DNA from: Oscillatoriales cyanobacterium CG2_30_44_21
Lineage (GTDB): Bacteria > Cyanobacteriota > Cyanobacteriia > Pseudanabaenales > Pseudanabaenaceae
DNA length: 38,064 nt
Direction of reading: 5' to 3'
Assembly: GCA_001873375.1 (NCBI GenBank)
Contig: MNZA01000242.1
Coordinates: 1 to 38,064, forward strand
Part shown: piece after piece, positions 23,643 through 30,696 of the stretch
Position numbering within the stretch: position 1 is the first letter of the stretch
How the letters are laid out: the number at the start of each line of letters is the position of its first letter
The notes under the pieces: generated by a model
Database searches by the model: none
What the model saw: the letters and a program-made list of their open reading frames with translations, nothing else
Told to the model about the DNA's origin: nothing
Made by a program: the position numbers and the translations under genes

Positions 23643-24026
23643 ATGACAGCCTACGCCTTAAACTTACCCGATCGCTTAAAGCATGAAGTCGAGCAGTTAG
23701 CCCAGAGTCAGGGAATTTCGCTGGATCAGTTTGTGCTGTGGGCGGTCACAGAAAAAGTCGGTACGCTCAAAGCATCATTTTCTCTAATTGCTTATCGTCA
23801 AGGGGCGAGTGGACAGATTTTTCCTGTGGTTAAGGGAACGGGAGTAAGAGTGCAAACATTAGCGATCGCTGCTCACAAGTGGGGTATGAGTGTTGCTCAA
23901 ATTGCTGATGAATATGATTTATCCGAAGAGCAGGTAACGGAAGCTTTGAGATTTTATGCAGTAAATAAGGAGCAGGTTGATTTGGCGATCGCTTCTGAGC
24001 AAGAATTAGAGGCTATTCATGGCTAA
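23643..24026 (+). CDS. DUF433 antitoxin-like protein
   Basis: 127 residues. The N-terminal part (LNLPDRLKHEVEQLAQSQGISLDQFVLWAVTEKVG, about 6-40) looks like a ribbon-helix-helix DNA-binding module. The C-terminal part (PVVKGTGVRVQTLAIAAHKWGMSVAQIADEYDLSEEQVTEALRFY, about 60-104) is the DUF433 winged helix. DUF433 proteins next to DUF5615 PIN-like proteins are regarded as type II antitoxins. Its last 8 bases overlap the start of the partner gene, so the two are translationally coupled. ATG start. Confidence 0.85.
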   Translation: MTAYALNLPDRLKHEVEQLAQSQGISLDQFVLWAVTEKVGTLKASFSLIAYRQGASGQIFPVVKGTGVRVQTLAIAAHKWGMSVAQIADEYDLSEEQVTEALRFYAVNKEQVDLAIASEQELEAIHG

Positions 24027-24375
24027 ATTAAAGCTTCATTTAGATGCTGACACTTCTAAAAAGGCTTTGCATAAGGCTCTAATAGACAAAGGGCATGATG
24101 TGACTCGTACTCCAAATAGTTGGATGCCTTTTGATGCTAGTGATGAGGTGCAGTTAAACGAATCTACTGCTCAGGGTAGAGCCATATTTACGTTCAATGT
24201 GAAGGATTTTATATCGCTCAACCAGAACCAGCCTCAGCATGGTGGGATAATTCTTGCGGCTCAGAATAGCTGGACGCTTTCGGAGTTGATAGTGGCGTTA
24301 GATGCTTTGTTATCTGAAGAAAAGACGGAAAATTGGATAGGGCAAGTACGTTGGCTCAATCAGTGGCGAAGTTAG
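24019..24375 (+). CDS. DUF5615 PIN-like toxin
   Basis: 118 residues. LKLHLDADTSKKALHKALIDKGHDV, AIFTFNVKDF and GGIILAAQNSWTLSEL are the DUF5615 (Mut7-C/PIN-like) pattern, with acidic residues Asp9 and Asp11 near the N-terminus and a mid-protein Asp where PIN nucleases bind metal. Probably an RNase toxin neutralised by the overlapping DUF433 protein. Target unknown. Confidence 0.83.
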   Translation: MAKLKLHLDADTSKKALHKALIDKGHDVTRTPNSWMPFDASDEVQLNESTAQGRAIFTFNVKDFISLNQNQPQHGGIILAAQNSWTLSELIVALDALLSEEKTENWIGQVRWLNQWRS

Positions 24376-24421
24376 CTTTATTTTTTACTTGCCTAAAACT
24401 AATACGAATTCACGTTACTTA

Positions 24422-24901
24422 TTAGGTAAAAGCCATAAGAAAAAAATACAAGGCAAAACCAATAGGGTTTGCGCCAAACACAAAGACAGTTAGAAATATT
24501 GCCCCTCTGTTGATATTCTTGTATTTTCCCAATTTATGCGGTAAGTCAGTCATTAATGTTACGAGAACAACATAATTTATAAGGGGAACAAATAATAACA
24601 AAAAGTTCTAGCTTGGGGCTTCTACTGCCTGAATTAAAAGGATAAGTTGTAAAATGGGAATCCAAGCTAACCAAGTATTCTCCAAATTTAATTTCTTGGC
24701 AATAATTTGTAAACAAGCTGCTAAGTAGACGTGAGTCACTAGAACTCCAATCCCAATAAATGTGATTTCTGTCGAACTCAAATTGCCAAAAAATTCTTCT
24801 GACTGGGATGCTCCATAGACAGATCCTATAGAAAAAGGGTCTAGGCAAACTACAGCTAAAAAAGCCGAGATAAACAACAGTGGAACAACAAATAATTTCA
24901 A
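24422..24901 (-). pseudogene. Small membrane protein interrupted by in-frame amber codon
   Basis: The track shows 97 residues ending at TAG (24608-24610). Reading on in the same frame gives 61 more sensible codons, starting NFLLLFVPLINYVVLVTLMT and ending FGANPIGFALYFFLMAFT at TAA (24422-24424). The combined 159-codon frame has four hydrophobic segments. Its motif AKKLNLENTWLAWIPILQL followed by VEAPS-x-NFLLLFVPLINYVVLV matches DUF5684-like small membrane proteins, where Trp commonly stands at x. TGG to TAG is one base change. Either a recent pseudogene, or a truncated or read-through product. Confidence 0.7.
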
Positions 24902-24986
24902 AATCTATTAAAAATCTTAAATGTACAGATTTAAGTTTAGCTAATAATGCTCCCAATAAGATCGCTTTTTGATGGGTTGTGATTTA

Positions 24987-25027
24987 GGCGATCGCGGTTT
25001 GTTGAGATTGAGTTGAGGCGCGATCGC
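24987..25027 (+). repeat. HIP1-bounded TTGAG repeat, copy 1
   Basis: 41 bp: GGCGATCGC, then GGTTTGTTGAGATTGAGTTG, AGGC and a second GCGATCGC. It lies between the membrane pseudogene and the MazF module. Confidence 0.88.
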
Positions 25028-25087
25028 GACTTTTTAGTTGGTATGATGACATAAAGATAACGACCGTCTATCGGAGATAATCTCAAA

Positions 25088-25390
25088 ATAACAAAATCAA
25101 CTTTATACGCAACAGCTAAAGTCTTAGCAGGTAATAAAATTGAAATTCAATCTGCAAATTTTTTGGTAGGACAAACCGTTGAAGTTATTATTCTAGTTCC
25201 AGAAGTTCCCTCTAATTTACCTGTCGACGAAGAACAAAATTTGACTTTAGAACAACGCCTTGATTTTCTCAAATTACCGATCGCTGAACGTAGACAGATA
25301 CTTGAAAGTCAAGCTGAGGAAATGATTACCCACTATCAACAAGAAACTGATTGGAAGGAATTAATGGCAGGTGACATCGTTGACTATTAA
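25088..25390 (+). CDS. Antitoxin of MazF module, start codon unclear
   Basis: The track begins at TTG 25163 (75 residues), but the same frame upstream encodes a coherent N-terminal domain, STLYATAKVLAGNKIEIQSA, leading into LVGQTVEVIILVPE. This suits the usual N-terminus of cyanobacterial MazF-partner antitoxins, and the C-terminus LESQAEEMITHYQQETDWKEL...GDIVDY also fits. Back to the stop at 25058 there is no ATG, GTG or TTG. ATA at 25088 (ATA ACA AAA) stands where MTK would be expected, with GGAG 13 bases before it. Either a start codon lost by ATG to ATA, a rare non-canonical start, or a shorter protein from TTG. Overlaps the toxin gene by 20 bp. Confidence 0.6.
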   Translation: MTKSTLYATAKVLAGNKIEIQSANFLVGQTVEVIILVPEVPSNLPVDEEQNLTLEQRLDFLKLPIAERRQILESQAEEMITHYQQETDWKELMAGDIVDY

Positions 25391-25745
25391 TCCTGAAACA
25401 CCCAAGCGTGGAGAAATTTGGCTCGTTAACTTTGATCCTACAGGTGGCTCTGAAATCAAAGAAATTCGTCCTGCAATTATCATTAGCTCAGATGCAGCAG
25501 GAAAATTACCGATTAAACTCGTTGCACCAATTACTGATTGGAAGCCATATTTTGCTAACAACTTTTGGCACGTTAAAATCGAGCCAAACACAGAAATTGG
25601 ACTTACAAAGGCTTCTGCAATTGACGCTCTTCAGCTTAGGGGTATGGACTTGCAGAGATTTATTCGCAAACTTGGCAATATATCCGATGCTAAGATGACA
25701 GAAATAGCGGCTGCTATTCTCACTATTATTGAATATGAAATTTAG
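25371..25745 (+). CDS. mazF: MazF/PemK family mRNA interferase toxin
   Basis: 124 residues. RGEIWLVNFDPTGGSEIKEIRPAIIISSD is the MazF beta-barrel opening with the conserved Arg-Pro, followed by LVAPITDW, TEIGLTKASAIDALQLRGMD and the C-terminal helix KMTEIAAAILTII. Predicted sequence-specific endoribonuclease. GTG at 25371 is used; TTG at 25380 is an alternative. It overlaps the antitoxin gene by 20 bp, and copy 2 of the 41-bp repeat follows 9 bases after its stop. Confidence 0.88.
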   Translation: MTSLTINPETPKRGEIWLVNFDPTGGSEIKEIRPAIIISSDAAGKLPIKLVAPITDWKPYFANNFWHVKIEPNTEIGLTKASAIDALQLRGMDLQRFIRKLGNISDAKMTEIAAAILTIIEYEI

Positions 25746-25754
25746 CAACGTTAT

Positions 25755-25795
25755 AGCGATCGCAGTTTGTTGAGATTGAGTTGAGGGGCGATCGC
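25755..25795 (+). repeat. HIP1-bounded TTGAG repeat, copy 2
   Basis: 41 bp: AGCGATCGC, AGTTTGTTGAGATTGAGTTG, AGGG, GCGATCGC. It abuts the 3' end of the DUF29 gene and differs from copy 4 only at its first base. Confidence 0.9.
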
Positions 25796-26251
25796 TTATT
25801 CCCAAAAATCAATATTTACAATTGAGTTAATATCTCGACCTAACTCCCATTCGTTAGGGAAATTAAAACCTTTTGACTGATATTCTTTACGAGTATGCTT
25901 TAAAGCAAATCGCCAAGCATCACTAAAATGTCCATCCCAATAGCTTTTGAGACTGGGATAATTATTCAGTAATACCTCAATTTGTAAACGTTGCTCTCGG
26001 ATTGTATTTTCCCACCCATTAAAGCAGTCAGGCATATTCACATACATCCGTTTGAGTAAATGTGCAAGCAAAGTTGCAAGACGGCTTTCTAATTCCTTCC
26101 TTTGCGATCGCCCCAAGTCCTCAATCTCCTCTACCAAATTTTCAATATCTAGATGCTCAAAATCTCCAGCCTTCAACTGAGTTATCGTCTCTTGAATCCA
26201 AAGTAGATAGTCAGATTCATATAAGGATTTTCTGGCAATTGTCTGAGTCAT
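25796..26251 (-). CDS. DUF29 domain protein
   Basis: 151 residues, whole-length DUF29: SLYESDYLLWIQETITQLKAGDFEHLD, LVEEIEDLGRSQRKELESRLATLLAHLLK and the C-terminal Phe/Trp-rich end. DUF29 proteins are helical, abundant in cyanobacteria, have no proven function and often neighbour toxin-antitoxin genes. ATG start at 26251. Its stop codon lies directly against repeat copy 2. Confidence 0.85.
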   Translation of the reverse strand: MTQTIARKSLYESDYLLWIQETITQLKAGDFEHLDIENLVEEIEDLGRSQRKELESRLATLLAHLLKRMYVNMPDCFNGWENTIREQRLQIEVLLNNYPSLKSYWDGHFSDAWRFALKHTRKEYQSKGFNFPNEWELGRDINSIVNIDFWE

Positions 26252-26309
26252 TGATTTGTAACTCCTGTGGCAAACCCAACAGTATCATTATCGTGCATAA
26301 AACAATTAT

Positions 26310-26349
26310 AGTGATCGCAGTTATTGAGATTGAGTGGAGAGGCGATCGC
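26310..26349 (+). repeat. HIP1-bounded TTGAG repeat, copy 3 (diverged)
   Basis: 40 bp: GTGATCGC, AGTTATTGAGATTGAGTGGA, GA, GGCGATCGC. The left HIP1 site carries one change and the tandem TTGAG is shortened. It abuts the yoeB-like stop codon. Confidence 0.82.
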
Positions 26350-26351
26350 AC

Positions 26352-26618
26352 TTACTCGTAATGAGTCCATATTCTGATTATCTTAACGGTTTTCTCTGAC
26401 TCAATTACCTCATAAACAAGGCGGTGTTGGACATCAATTCTGCGTGAATATGCATCTGAAAAATCTCCAACCAGCTTTTCATAGGGTGGTGGGTTCTGAA
26501 ACGGATTGATTTGAATTACGGACAAAAGCTCAGCAACTTTTCCTTTTAGATTACTTGCAGCTATTTTCTTCGCATCTTTTTGAGATTGCTTGATGTATAC
26601 TAACTTCCACATCACCAT
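26352..26618 (-). CDS. yoeB: YoeB/Txe family toxin
   Basis: 88 residues. MWKLVYIKQSQKDAKKIAASNLKGKV, NPFQNPPPYEKLVGDFSDAYSRRIDVQHRLVYEV and the terminal IIRIWTHYE are typical of Txe/YoeB, a RelE-fold ribosome-dependent mRNA endonuclease; RRIDVQHRLVYEV and the C-terminal His-Tyr are catalytic positions in this family. ATG at 26618 overlaps the antitoxin stop codon by 7 bases; Met3 is an alternative start. Confidence 0.88.
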   Translation of the reverse strand: MVMWKLVYIKQSQKDAKKIAASNLKGKVAELLSVIQINPFQNPPPYEKLVGDFSDAYSRRIDVQHRLVYEVIESEKTVKIIRIWTHYE

Positions 26619-26893
26619 TCTAATGTCTCGCTACAATCATGAATAGAAGTTGACAAACCTTCAACTATTGATTCACGCATTTTAGGGATTGAGAGTAAAT
26701 ATATTGTTTCTTGAATACCGCGCCATGCATCTTCAGAAATTAAAACAGCGTTAGAATTGATGTCTGAAACTTTTATATCACTCATTTTGACTTGTTGACG
26801 CTGTTTGAGAAATATGCAAAAGTTAAGAACTTCCTCAACCAGTGAGTCAGGCGCTTGTTCGAGTTCTTTGCTAAGTTTGTCTCTAACCGTCAT
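26612..26893 (-). CDS. Antitoxin with DUF2281-like N-terminus and Phd/YefM-like C-terminus
   Basis: 93 residues from ATG at 26893 (MTVRDKLSKELEQAPDSLVEEV). The tracked TTG start at 26938 adds 15 residues and is less likely. Residues about 1-35 resemble DUF2281/VapB-type antitoxins (APDSLVEEVLNFCIFLKQRQ). Residues about 45-93 (NAVLISEDAWRGIQETIYLLSIPKMRESIVEGLS) are the toxin-wrapping half of Phd/YefM antitoxins. The usual YefM DNA-binding half is not recognisable. It neutralises the overlapping YoeB-like toxin by context. Confidence 0.8.
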   Translation of the reverse strand: MTVRDKLSKELEQAPDSLVEEVLNFCIFLKQRQQVKMSDIKVSDINSNAVLISEDAWRGIQETIYLLSIPKMRESIVEGLSTSIHDCSETLEW

Positions 26894-27005
26894 TTGGCTA
26901 TCCAAAAATTTCGATATTAATTTAGTAATGGCGCTCAAAGCGAGAAGTTTCTCTCGATAACTATACCTATTTTAGTTAAGAAAAATACAAAATATAGGTA
27001 TTTGA

Positions 27006-27046
27006 GGCGATCGCAGTTTGTTGAGATTGAGTTGAGGGGCGATCGC
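27006..27046 (+). repeat. HIP1-bounded TTGAG repeat, copy 4
   Basis: 41 bp: GGCGATCGC, AGTTTGTTGAGATTGAGTTG, AGGG, GCGATCGC. Separates the YoeB module from BrnTA. Confidence 0.9.
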
Positions 27047-27100
27047 CTTGATACAGATTTATCGCAGAGTTGTATGTACACTTGTACATATTATAATTAG

Positions 27101-27367
27101 ATGAAGTATCAATGGGACAAAAACAAAGCCGCATCAAACCTTCAAAAACATGGAATTGAGTTCGCTGATGCAGTAGCAGTGTTTTCAGACGATCTTGCAA
27201 TTACAATTCCAGACAACAGATTTGATGAAGATCGATTTGTCTCTATTGGTGTGGATGCCTTTGGCAGAGTCTTAGTTGTTGTTTTCACATGGCGTGGTGA
27301 AGACATTCGCCTAATTTCAGCACGATTAGCAGAGTGCCTCGAACGTAAACAATATGAAGAGGATTAA
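27101..27367 (+). CDS. brnT: BrnT family toxin
   Basis: 88 residues. The opening MKYQWDKNKAASNLQKHGIEFADAVAVF, RFVSIGVDAFGRVLVVVFTWRGEDIRLISARLA and the terminal RKQYEE are standard BrnT, a RelE-fold RNase toxin. ATG at 27101, just after a run of AT-rich sequence. The brnA-like gene starts 5 bases after its stop codon. Confidence 0.92.
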   Translation: MKYQWDKNKAASNLQKHGIEFADAVAVFSDDLAITIPDNRFDEDRFVSIGVDAFGRVLVVVFTWRGEDIRLISARLAECLERKQYEED

Positions 27368-27372
27368 AAAAT

Positions 27373-27636
27373 ATGCAACCAGAATATGACTTCAGCAAAG
27401 GCAAACGTGGCGCGATCAAACCAGTTGTCAAAGGAAAAACTCGTATTACAATTCGGCTAGATGATCAGATCTTAGAATGGTTTCGAGCAGAAGCTAACAA
27501 CAAAGGTGGCGATAATTATCAAACATCAATCAATGAAGCCTTACGCCAACATATCCGCCAACAAACTCAAGAACCACTAGAAAGTACATTGCGTAGAGTA
27601 TTAAGAGAAGAACTTGCTCAAAGTCAATCCAGTTAG
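27373..27636 (+). CDS. brnA: BrnA family antitoxin
   Basis: 87 residues. EYDFSKGKRGAIKPVVKGKTRITIRLDDQILEWFRAEANNKGGDNYQTSINEALRQHI is the BrnA pattern with a ribbon-helix-helix DNA-binding domain. The C-terminal extension (LESTLRRVLREELAQSQ) is longer than in some relatives. AGAGGA lies 9 bases before the ATG. Likely autoregulates the operon together with BrnT. Confidence 0.9.
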   Translation: MQPEYDFSKGKRGAIKPVVKGKTRITIRLDDQILEWFRAEANNKGGDNYQTSINEALRQHIRQQTQEPLESTLRRVLREELAQSQSS

Positions 27637-27727
27637 AATCTTTCTTGTTTACGATTGCGAGTGGTTAGGCGATCGCTTTGTAATCAATGAGGTGAGAATG
27701 GGGAGGAGAGAGATGGAAGAAGGATCA

Positions 27728-27817
27728 ATTAGAGCCTGACGGAAAAATCAATGATAGATTTGCCTTGAGATTTATAGGTTTGAATGACGGTCAACAAAGC
27801 GGCAGTATTATGTAAAC
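27728..27817 (-). pseudogene. Possible transposase C-terminal remnant
   Basis: About 30 codons read GLHNTAALLTVIQTYKSQGK and then SIIDFSVRL before a stop. NTAALLTVIQTYKSQGKSIIDF looks like the C-terminal tail of IS66-type transposases. It is too short to be sure. In the rest of 27637-27907 I see a partial HIP1-associated sequence near 27672 and AT/CT-rich DNA, but no gene. Confidence 0.3.
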
Positions 27818-27907
27818 CATCTTACCTTTCTCCTTGTCTCTCTCTTTATTTTATACCTCACGCCTTAGCTGACCATTGCCCTTAGGCGGGCAGTAATTAC
27901 TTATATT

Positions 27908-29053
27908 TTAAGCCAGTAATAAAGCTTCGGCGAGTTCCTTGTCCATCTGCTCAGCGCTAGCGATCGCCTCAGTCATGATCTGTCTAGGCGAAAGCCCGTT
28001 GTGATAGGCAGCCAGCCAGTGCTGCGCCTCATTGCCTTGATCAAGAATTTTTTGCAAAGGCGACAAGAAACACCACACGCCGTGCTCCTTTGCCCTTGGC
28101 TTTAATTCGGCAAATAGATCGGCAATCCATTCCCTCGCTGTAAGCTGTGCGCCTGTCTGCCAATGGGTTAGGACTGCATCAAGACTATTGTGAGCGGCAG
28201 CAATTTCATTTTGATCCGCGATCGCGGCTAACTCTTCAGGCGTAAATTTACTGGCGTTAGGCGCAAGAGGGTCAAGGCTCGAACCAATTCCTGCTTCGAG
28301 AAACTGATGTAAGCGCATTTCTAAAAGCGTGGTAATCGCCAGTAAAGCTATAGGATCAATGATTAGGTCGGAAATTCGTAATTCTAAACGATTGAGATTG
28401 TAGGGGCGATTGTCGCCATTGGGACGCACCGATGACCAGAGATGGCGGACATTCTGCATCGTTCCTAACTGTAACTGCTGTTCTGTCCATTCCACAAAAT
28501 GCCGATGGTTGCGAAATAGGGGAACCAACTTAGGTGTTTTAGGAAACATCTGCCAACGGGAAGAGTGAAAGCCAGTTGCCTTGCCATCTAGAAATGGAGA
28601 CGCGGCACTCAAAGCCAGATATAACGGTGCTTCGAGGCGAATCAGACGACAGGCGGCAATCAAATTTTCGAGATCGGGAATGCCAACATTGATATGAATA
28701 CTGGCAGTGACGACATCTGTGCCGTAGGTTTGCTCAATGTAAGTATGGTAAGGATTTTGAGGATCGGAGCGACAGAATTGATCCACGCCGCCCAGAGCTA
28801 AGGTACTGCCAGGCATCAATGTGTAGTCACCCAGCGATCGCAAATAACTGCGGAGTTTTTGGCGTGGCTCTACCAAGGCCATTAGCAAAGGCTCGTACTT
28901 ATGAAAAGGCGGCGTAATATATTCCACATTGCGGCTATCGGGTTCACGCACAAATCCATTCAGGTTTGCCACAATGCGATCGCTAAAACCCACCACATCC
29001 CCCGTTGGTGTAGAGGTGTAGATTTCTACTTCAAAGCCTTTTGATAAAAGCAC
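27908..29053 (-). CDS. gshA: Glutamate-cysteine ligase, cyanobacterial type
   Basis: 381 residues. First step of glutathione synthesis, ATP-dependent joining of Glu and Cys. FEVEIYTSTPTGDVVGFS, VEYITPPFHKYEPLL, YTLMPGSTLALGG, ASIHINVGIPDLENLI, ALSAASPFLDGKATGFHSSRW and NRLELRISDL match the GCS2-related cyanobacterial family (TIGR02048), and the length is right. GTG start at 29053 (GTG CTT TTA TCA AAA GGC). No gshB is adjacent. Divergent from nothing; a long perfect palindrome lies upstream. Confidence 0.92.
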   Translation of the reverse strand: MLLSKGFEVEIYTSTPTGDVVGFSDRIVANLNGFVREPDSRNVEYITPPFHKYEPLLMALVEPRQKLRSYLRSLGDYTLMPGSTLALGGVDQFCRSDPQNPYHTYIEQTYGTDVVTASIHINVGIPDLENLIAACRLIRLEAPLYLALSAASPFLDGKATGFHSSRWQMFPKTPKLVPLFRNHRHFVEWTEQQLQLGTMQNVRHLWSSVRPNGDNRPYNLNRLELRISDLIIDPIALLAITTLLEMRLHQFLEAGIGSSLDPLAPNASKFTPEELAAIADQNEIAAAHNSLDAVLTHWQTGAQLTAREWIADLFAELKPRAKEHGVWCFLSPLQKILDQGNEAQHWLAAYHNGLSPRQIMTEAIASAEQMDKELAEALLLA

Positions 29054-29134
29054 GGGAGATTTCCTTTTACTATATTCACTATCACTAGCCTACCGCGCAA
29101 TGTGATCAATTTACATCGCTTTGCGCTCAAACCC

Positions 29135-29195
29135 GAACCCAGAAAAGAATTTGAAAGTTTGGCGAAGCCAAACTTTCAAATTCTTTTCTGGGTTC
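29135..29195. repeat. Palindrome H30, loop GAA, perfect 29-bp arms
   Basis: 61 bases: two perfect 29-base arms around GAA (TTTGGC-GAA-GCCAAA). The longest perfect one in the window. It creates an artefactual ORF (29102-29317). Confidence 0.93.
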
Positions 29196-29220
29196 ACTTG
29201 ATTAGCAATTTTTGTTCTGC

Positions 29221-29251
29221 CCGAATAGCGAACGAAACAAACTCTGGGTTC
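29221..29251. repeat. Palindrome H31, decayed GTTCCGCCCGC-type copy
   Basis: TTTGTT/AACAAA ends and TCTGCCCG...ATAGCG inside are recognisable, but about a third of the pairs are lost. It reaches the stop codon of the DUF3095 gene. Confidence 0.55.
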
Positions 29252-30449
29252 AACTTTTCATGCGCTCTTTCATATCCATCGCTGCGATCGCATAGCCACC
29301 ATCCGCGCCATCAATAAAATGCACCTGACGACCATCGCGTTCAAAAACTAGACAGGTCATCAAAGCCCGATCAGAAATGTGATAGCCATAGACCAATCGC
29401 CCTTCTTGAAACTTCTTTTCTAAAATATCGATTAGGCGATCGCGTTGTCTGCTATTTCCTGAAATGACCATTCGCAAAATATCGTCAAATTTTTTAAAGT
29501 CTGTCGATTCCGTTACGATTTGCTTGTAATCTCCCCAGTTAAAACCGCCGAGCTTAATATTAAACCTCATCAAAACTGTCCCCAACAGATTAATCAAGCG
29601 TAACTTCCATAGATGCAGATATTGCTTTAGCCAACTAGCGGAGTTGTTAAAAACTTTCGTTTCCGATGATAGGCTCTTGGCACGGAAGGCGAGTTGTAGA
29701 TTAACGGAAGTGACAGGATGGCATTCTGCATCTTCTCCATAAATCCGTTCAATCTGTTTGATGATTTCGCGATAAGAATTATCAACTTGGCTTTGACTAG
29801 GAGCCGTTACCATCACGATCAAGCTCACAATCTCTTCATGACGAGAGGGGATATCGCGCCAGCGACATTCTAAACCAGAAAAATCCGCGATCGCGTTAGA
29901 AACATCACTTCTAGGACGGTACAAATCTCTAGTTGCCACATTTTTGATTAAGCTCGTGGCGTAGCTAATTCCACCTCCCCTAAGAATGGCTTGACTATAG
30001 TTTTCTGAAATCCGCACCTTAGAGATCATAATTTCATGGACTGAGGCAATTTCGGACATTGGCACAATTCCCGTCCGCATCTCCAGATTAAACTCATCTC
30101 TTGCCATTTTTTCCACCGCGCTCAAAGCTTGCTCTGCTCCCCACGCAAACCTTGATGGAATTAGCAACGACGCACCATCGCCGCCAAAAACAAACGGGAT
30201 TTCCAATTCATCAACTAGATTTAAAATCACGATAATTGAACAGGCTCCCAACAGATTTACATCTTTATAACGACCTGACTGAATCGCCTTGGTCGAGCCA
30301 ACAATGTCACTAACAATCACCAACCAATCATCGGGAACTTTTTGAAAATTTTCGATGTAAGTAATGTCAGAAAAATTTTCAAGAGTAGGTAGCTCGGCAT
30401 AGAAGTTGTCAGTGGTTATTTCGCTTTGCCAAACTCGGTTAGTACTCAC
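29250..30449 (-). CDS. DUF3095 protein (class III cyclase-like fold)
   Basis: 399 residues, full length. WLVIVSDIVGSTKAIQSGRYKDVN and FVFGGDGASLLIP resemble the metal-binding and turn motifs of class III nucleotidyl cyclases. GRLVYGYHISDRALMTCLVFERDGRQVHFIDGADGGYA is the conserved DUF3095 C-terminus. Whether it makes a cyclic nucleotide is unknown. GTG start at 30449. No membrane segment. Confidence 0.85.
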   Translation of the reverse strand: MSTNRVWQSEITTDNFYAELPTLENFSDITYIENFQKVPDDWLVIVSDIVGSTKAIQSGRYKDVNLLGACSIIVILNLVDELEIPFVFGGDGASLLIPSRFAWGAEQALSAVEKMARDEFNLEMRTGIVPMSEIASVHEIMISKVRISENYSQAILRGGGISYATSLIKNVATRDLYRPRSDVSNAIADFSGLECRWRDIPSRHEEIVSLIVMVTAPSQSQVDNSYREIIKQIERIYGEDAECHPVTSVNLQLAFRAKSLSSETKVFNNSASWLKQYLHLWKLRLINLLGTVLMRFNIKLGGFNWGDYKQIVTESTDFKKFDDILRMVISGNSRQRDRLIDILEKKFQEGRLVYGYHISDRALMTCLVFERDGRQVHFIDGADGGYAIAAMDMKERMKS

Positions 30450-30535
30450 GTTTTTAGACTATGTATCCTTTATTCAATATATCTTATCAATTGGCTAATT
30501 CCAGTCACAACAGCCAGTTGGCTGTAAAAATAGAT

Positions 30536-30576
30536 AAAAGCATAAAAGTACAGCTTGGCTGTACTTTTATGCTTTT
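30536..30576. repeat. Palindrome H32, loop TTG
   Basis: Two 19-base perfect arms AAAAGCATAAAAGTACAGC around TTG. A smaller imperfect copy of its centre (ACAGCCAGTTGGCTGT) lies just left at about 30510. Confidence 0.88.
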
Positions 30577-30695
30577 TACGACTTACTCGCACCATTTTCG
30601 CCAAGATGTGATAACGTATTGGCACTTTTAGGCTGCCCAACGTAGCCCGATCGCTGCCCAACCATTTGCCCTAAGATCGCATCCCAGATCGCCAT
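30576..30695 (-). CDS. Possible 39-residue small protein
   Basis: ATG at 30695 reads MAIWDAILGQMVGQRSGYVG and ends NGASKS at a TAA that touches palindrome H32. It is the 3' part of a longer tracked ORF that runs through smc. I do not recognise it. The only support is the ATG just outside smc and a palindrome right after the stop, as for many genes here. Confidence 0.2.
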   Translation of the reverse strand: MAIWDAILGQMVGQRSGYVGQPKSANTLSHLGENGASKS

Positions 30696-30696
30696 T

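Noticed and set aside
24546-24956. 136-residue minus-strand ORF overlapping the membrane pseudogene
   Set aside because: Wrong frame. The 24422-24901 frame has coherent membrane segments and a recognisable motif, and this one does not.
24987-27046. CRISPR array
   Set aside because: The repeats are 41 bp but lie 550-770 bp apart with genes between them, not short spacers, and no cas gene is present.
29102-29317. 71-residue plus-strand ORF
   Set aside because: It is composed of palindrome H30 and the antisense of the DUF3095 3' end.
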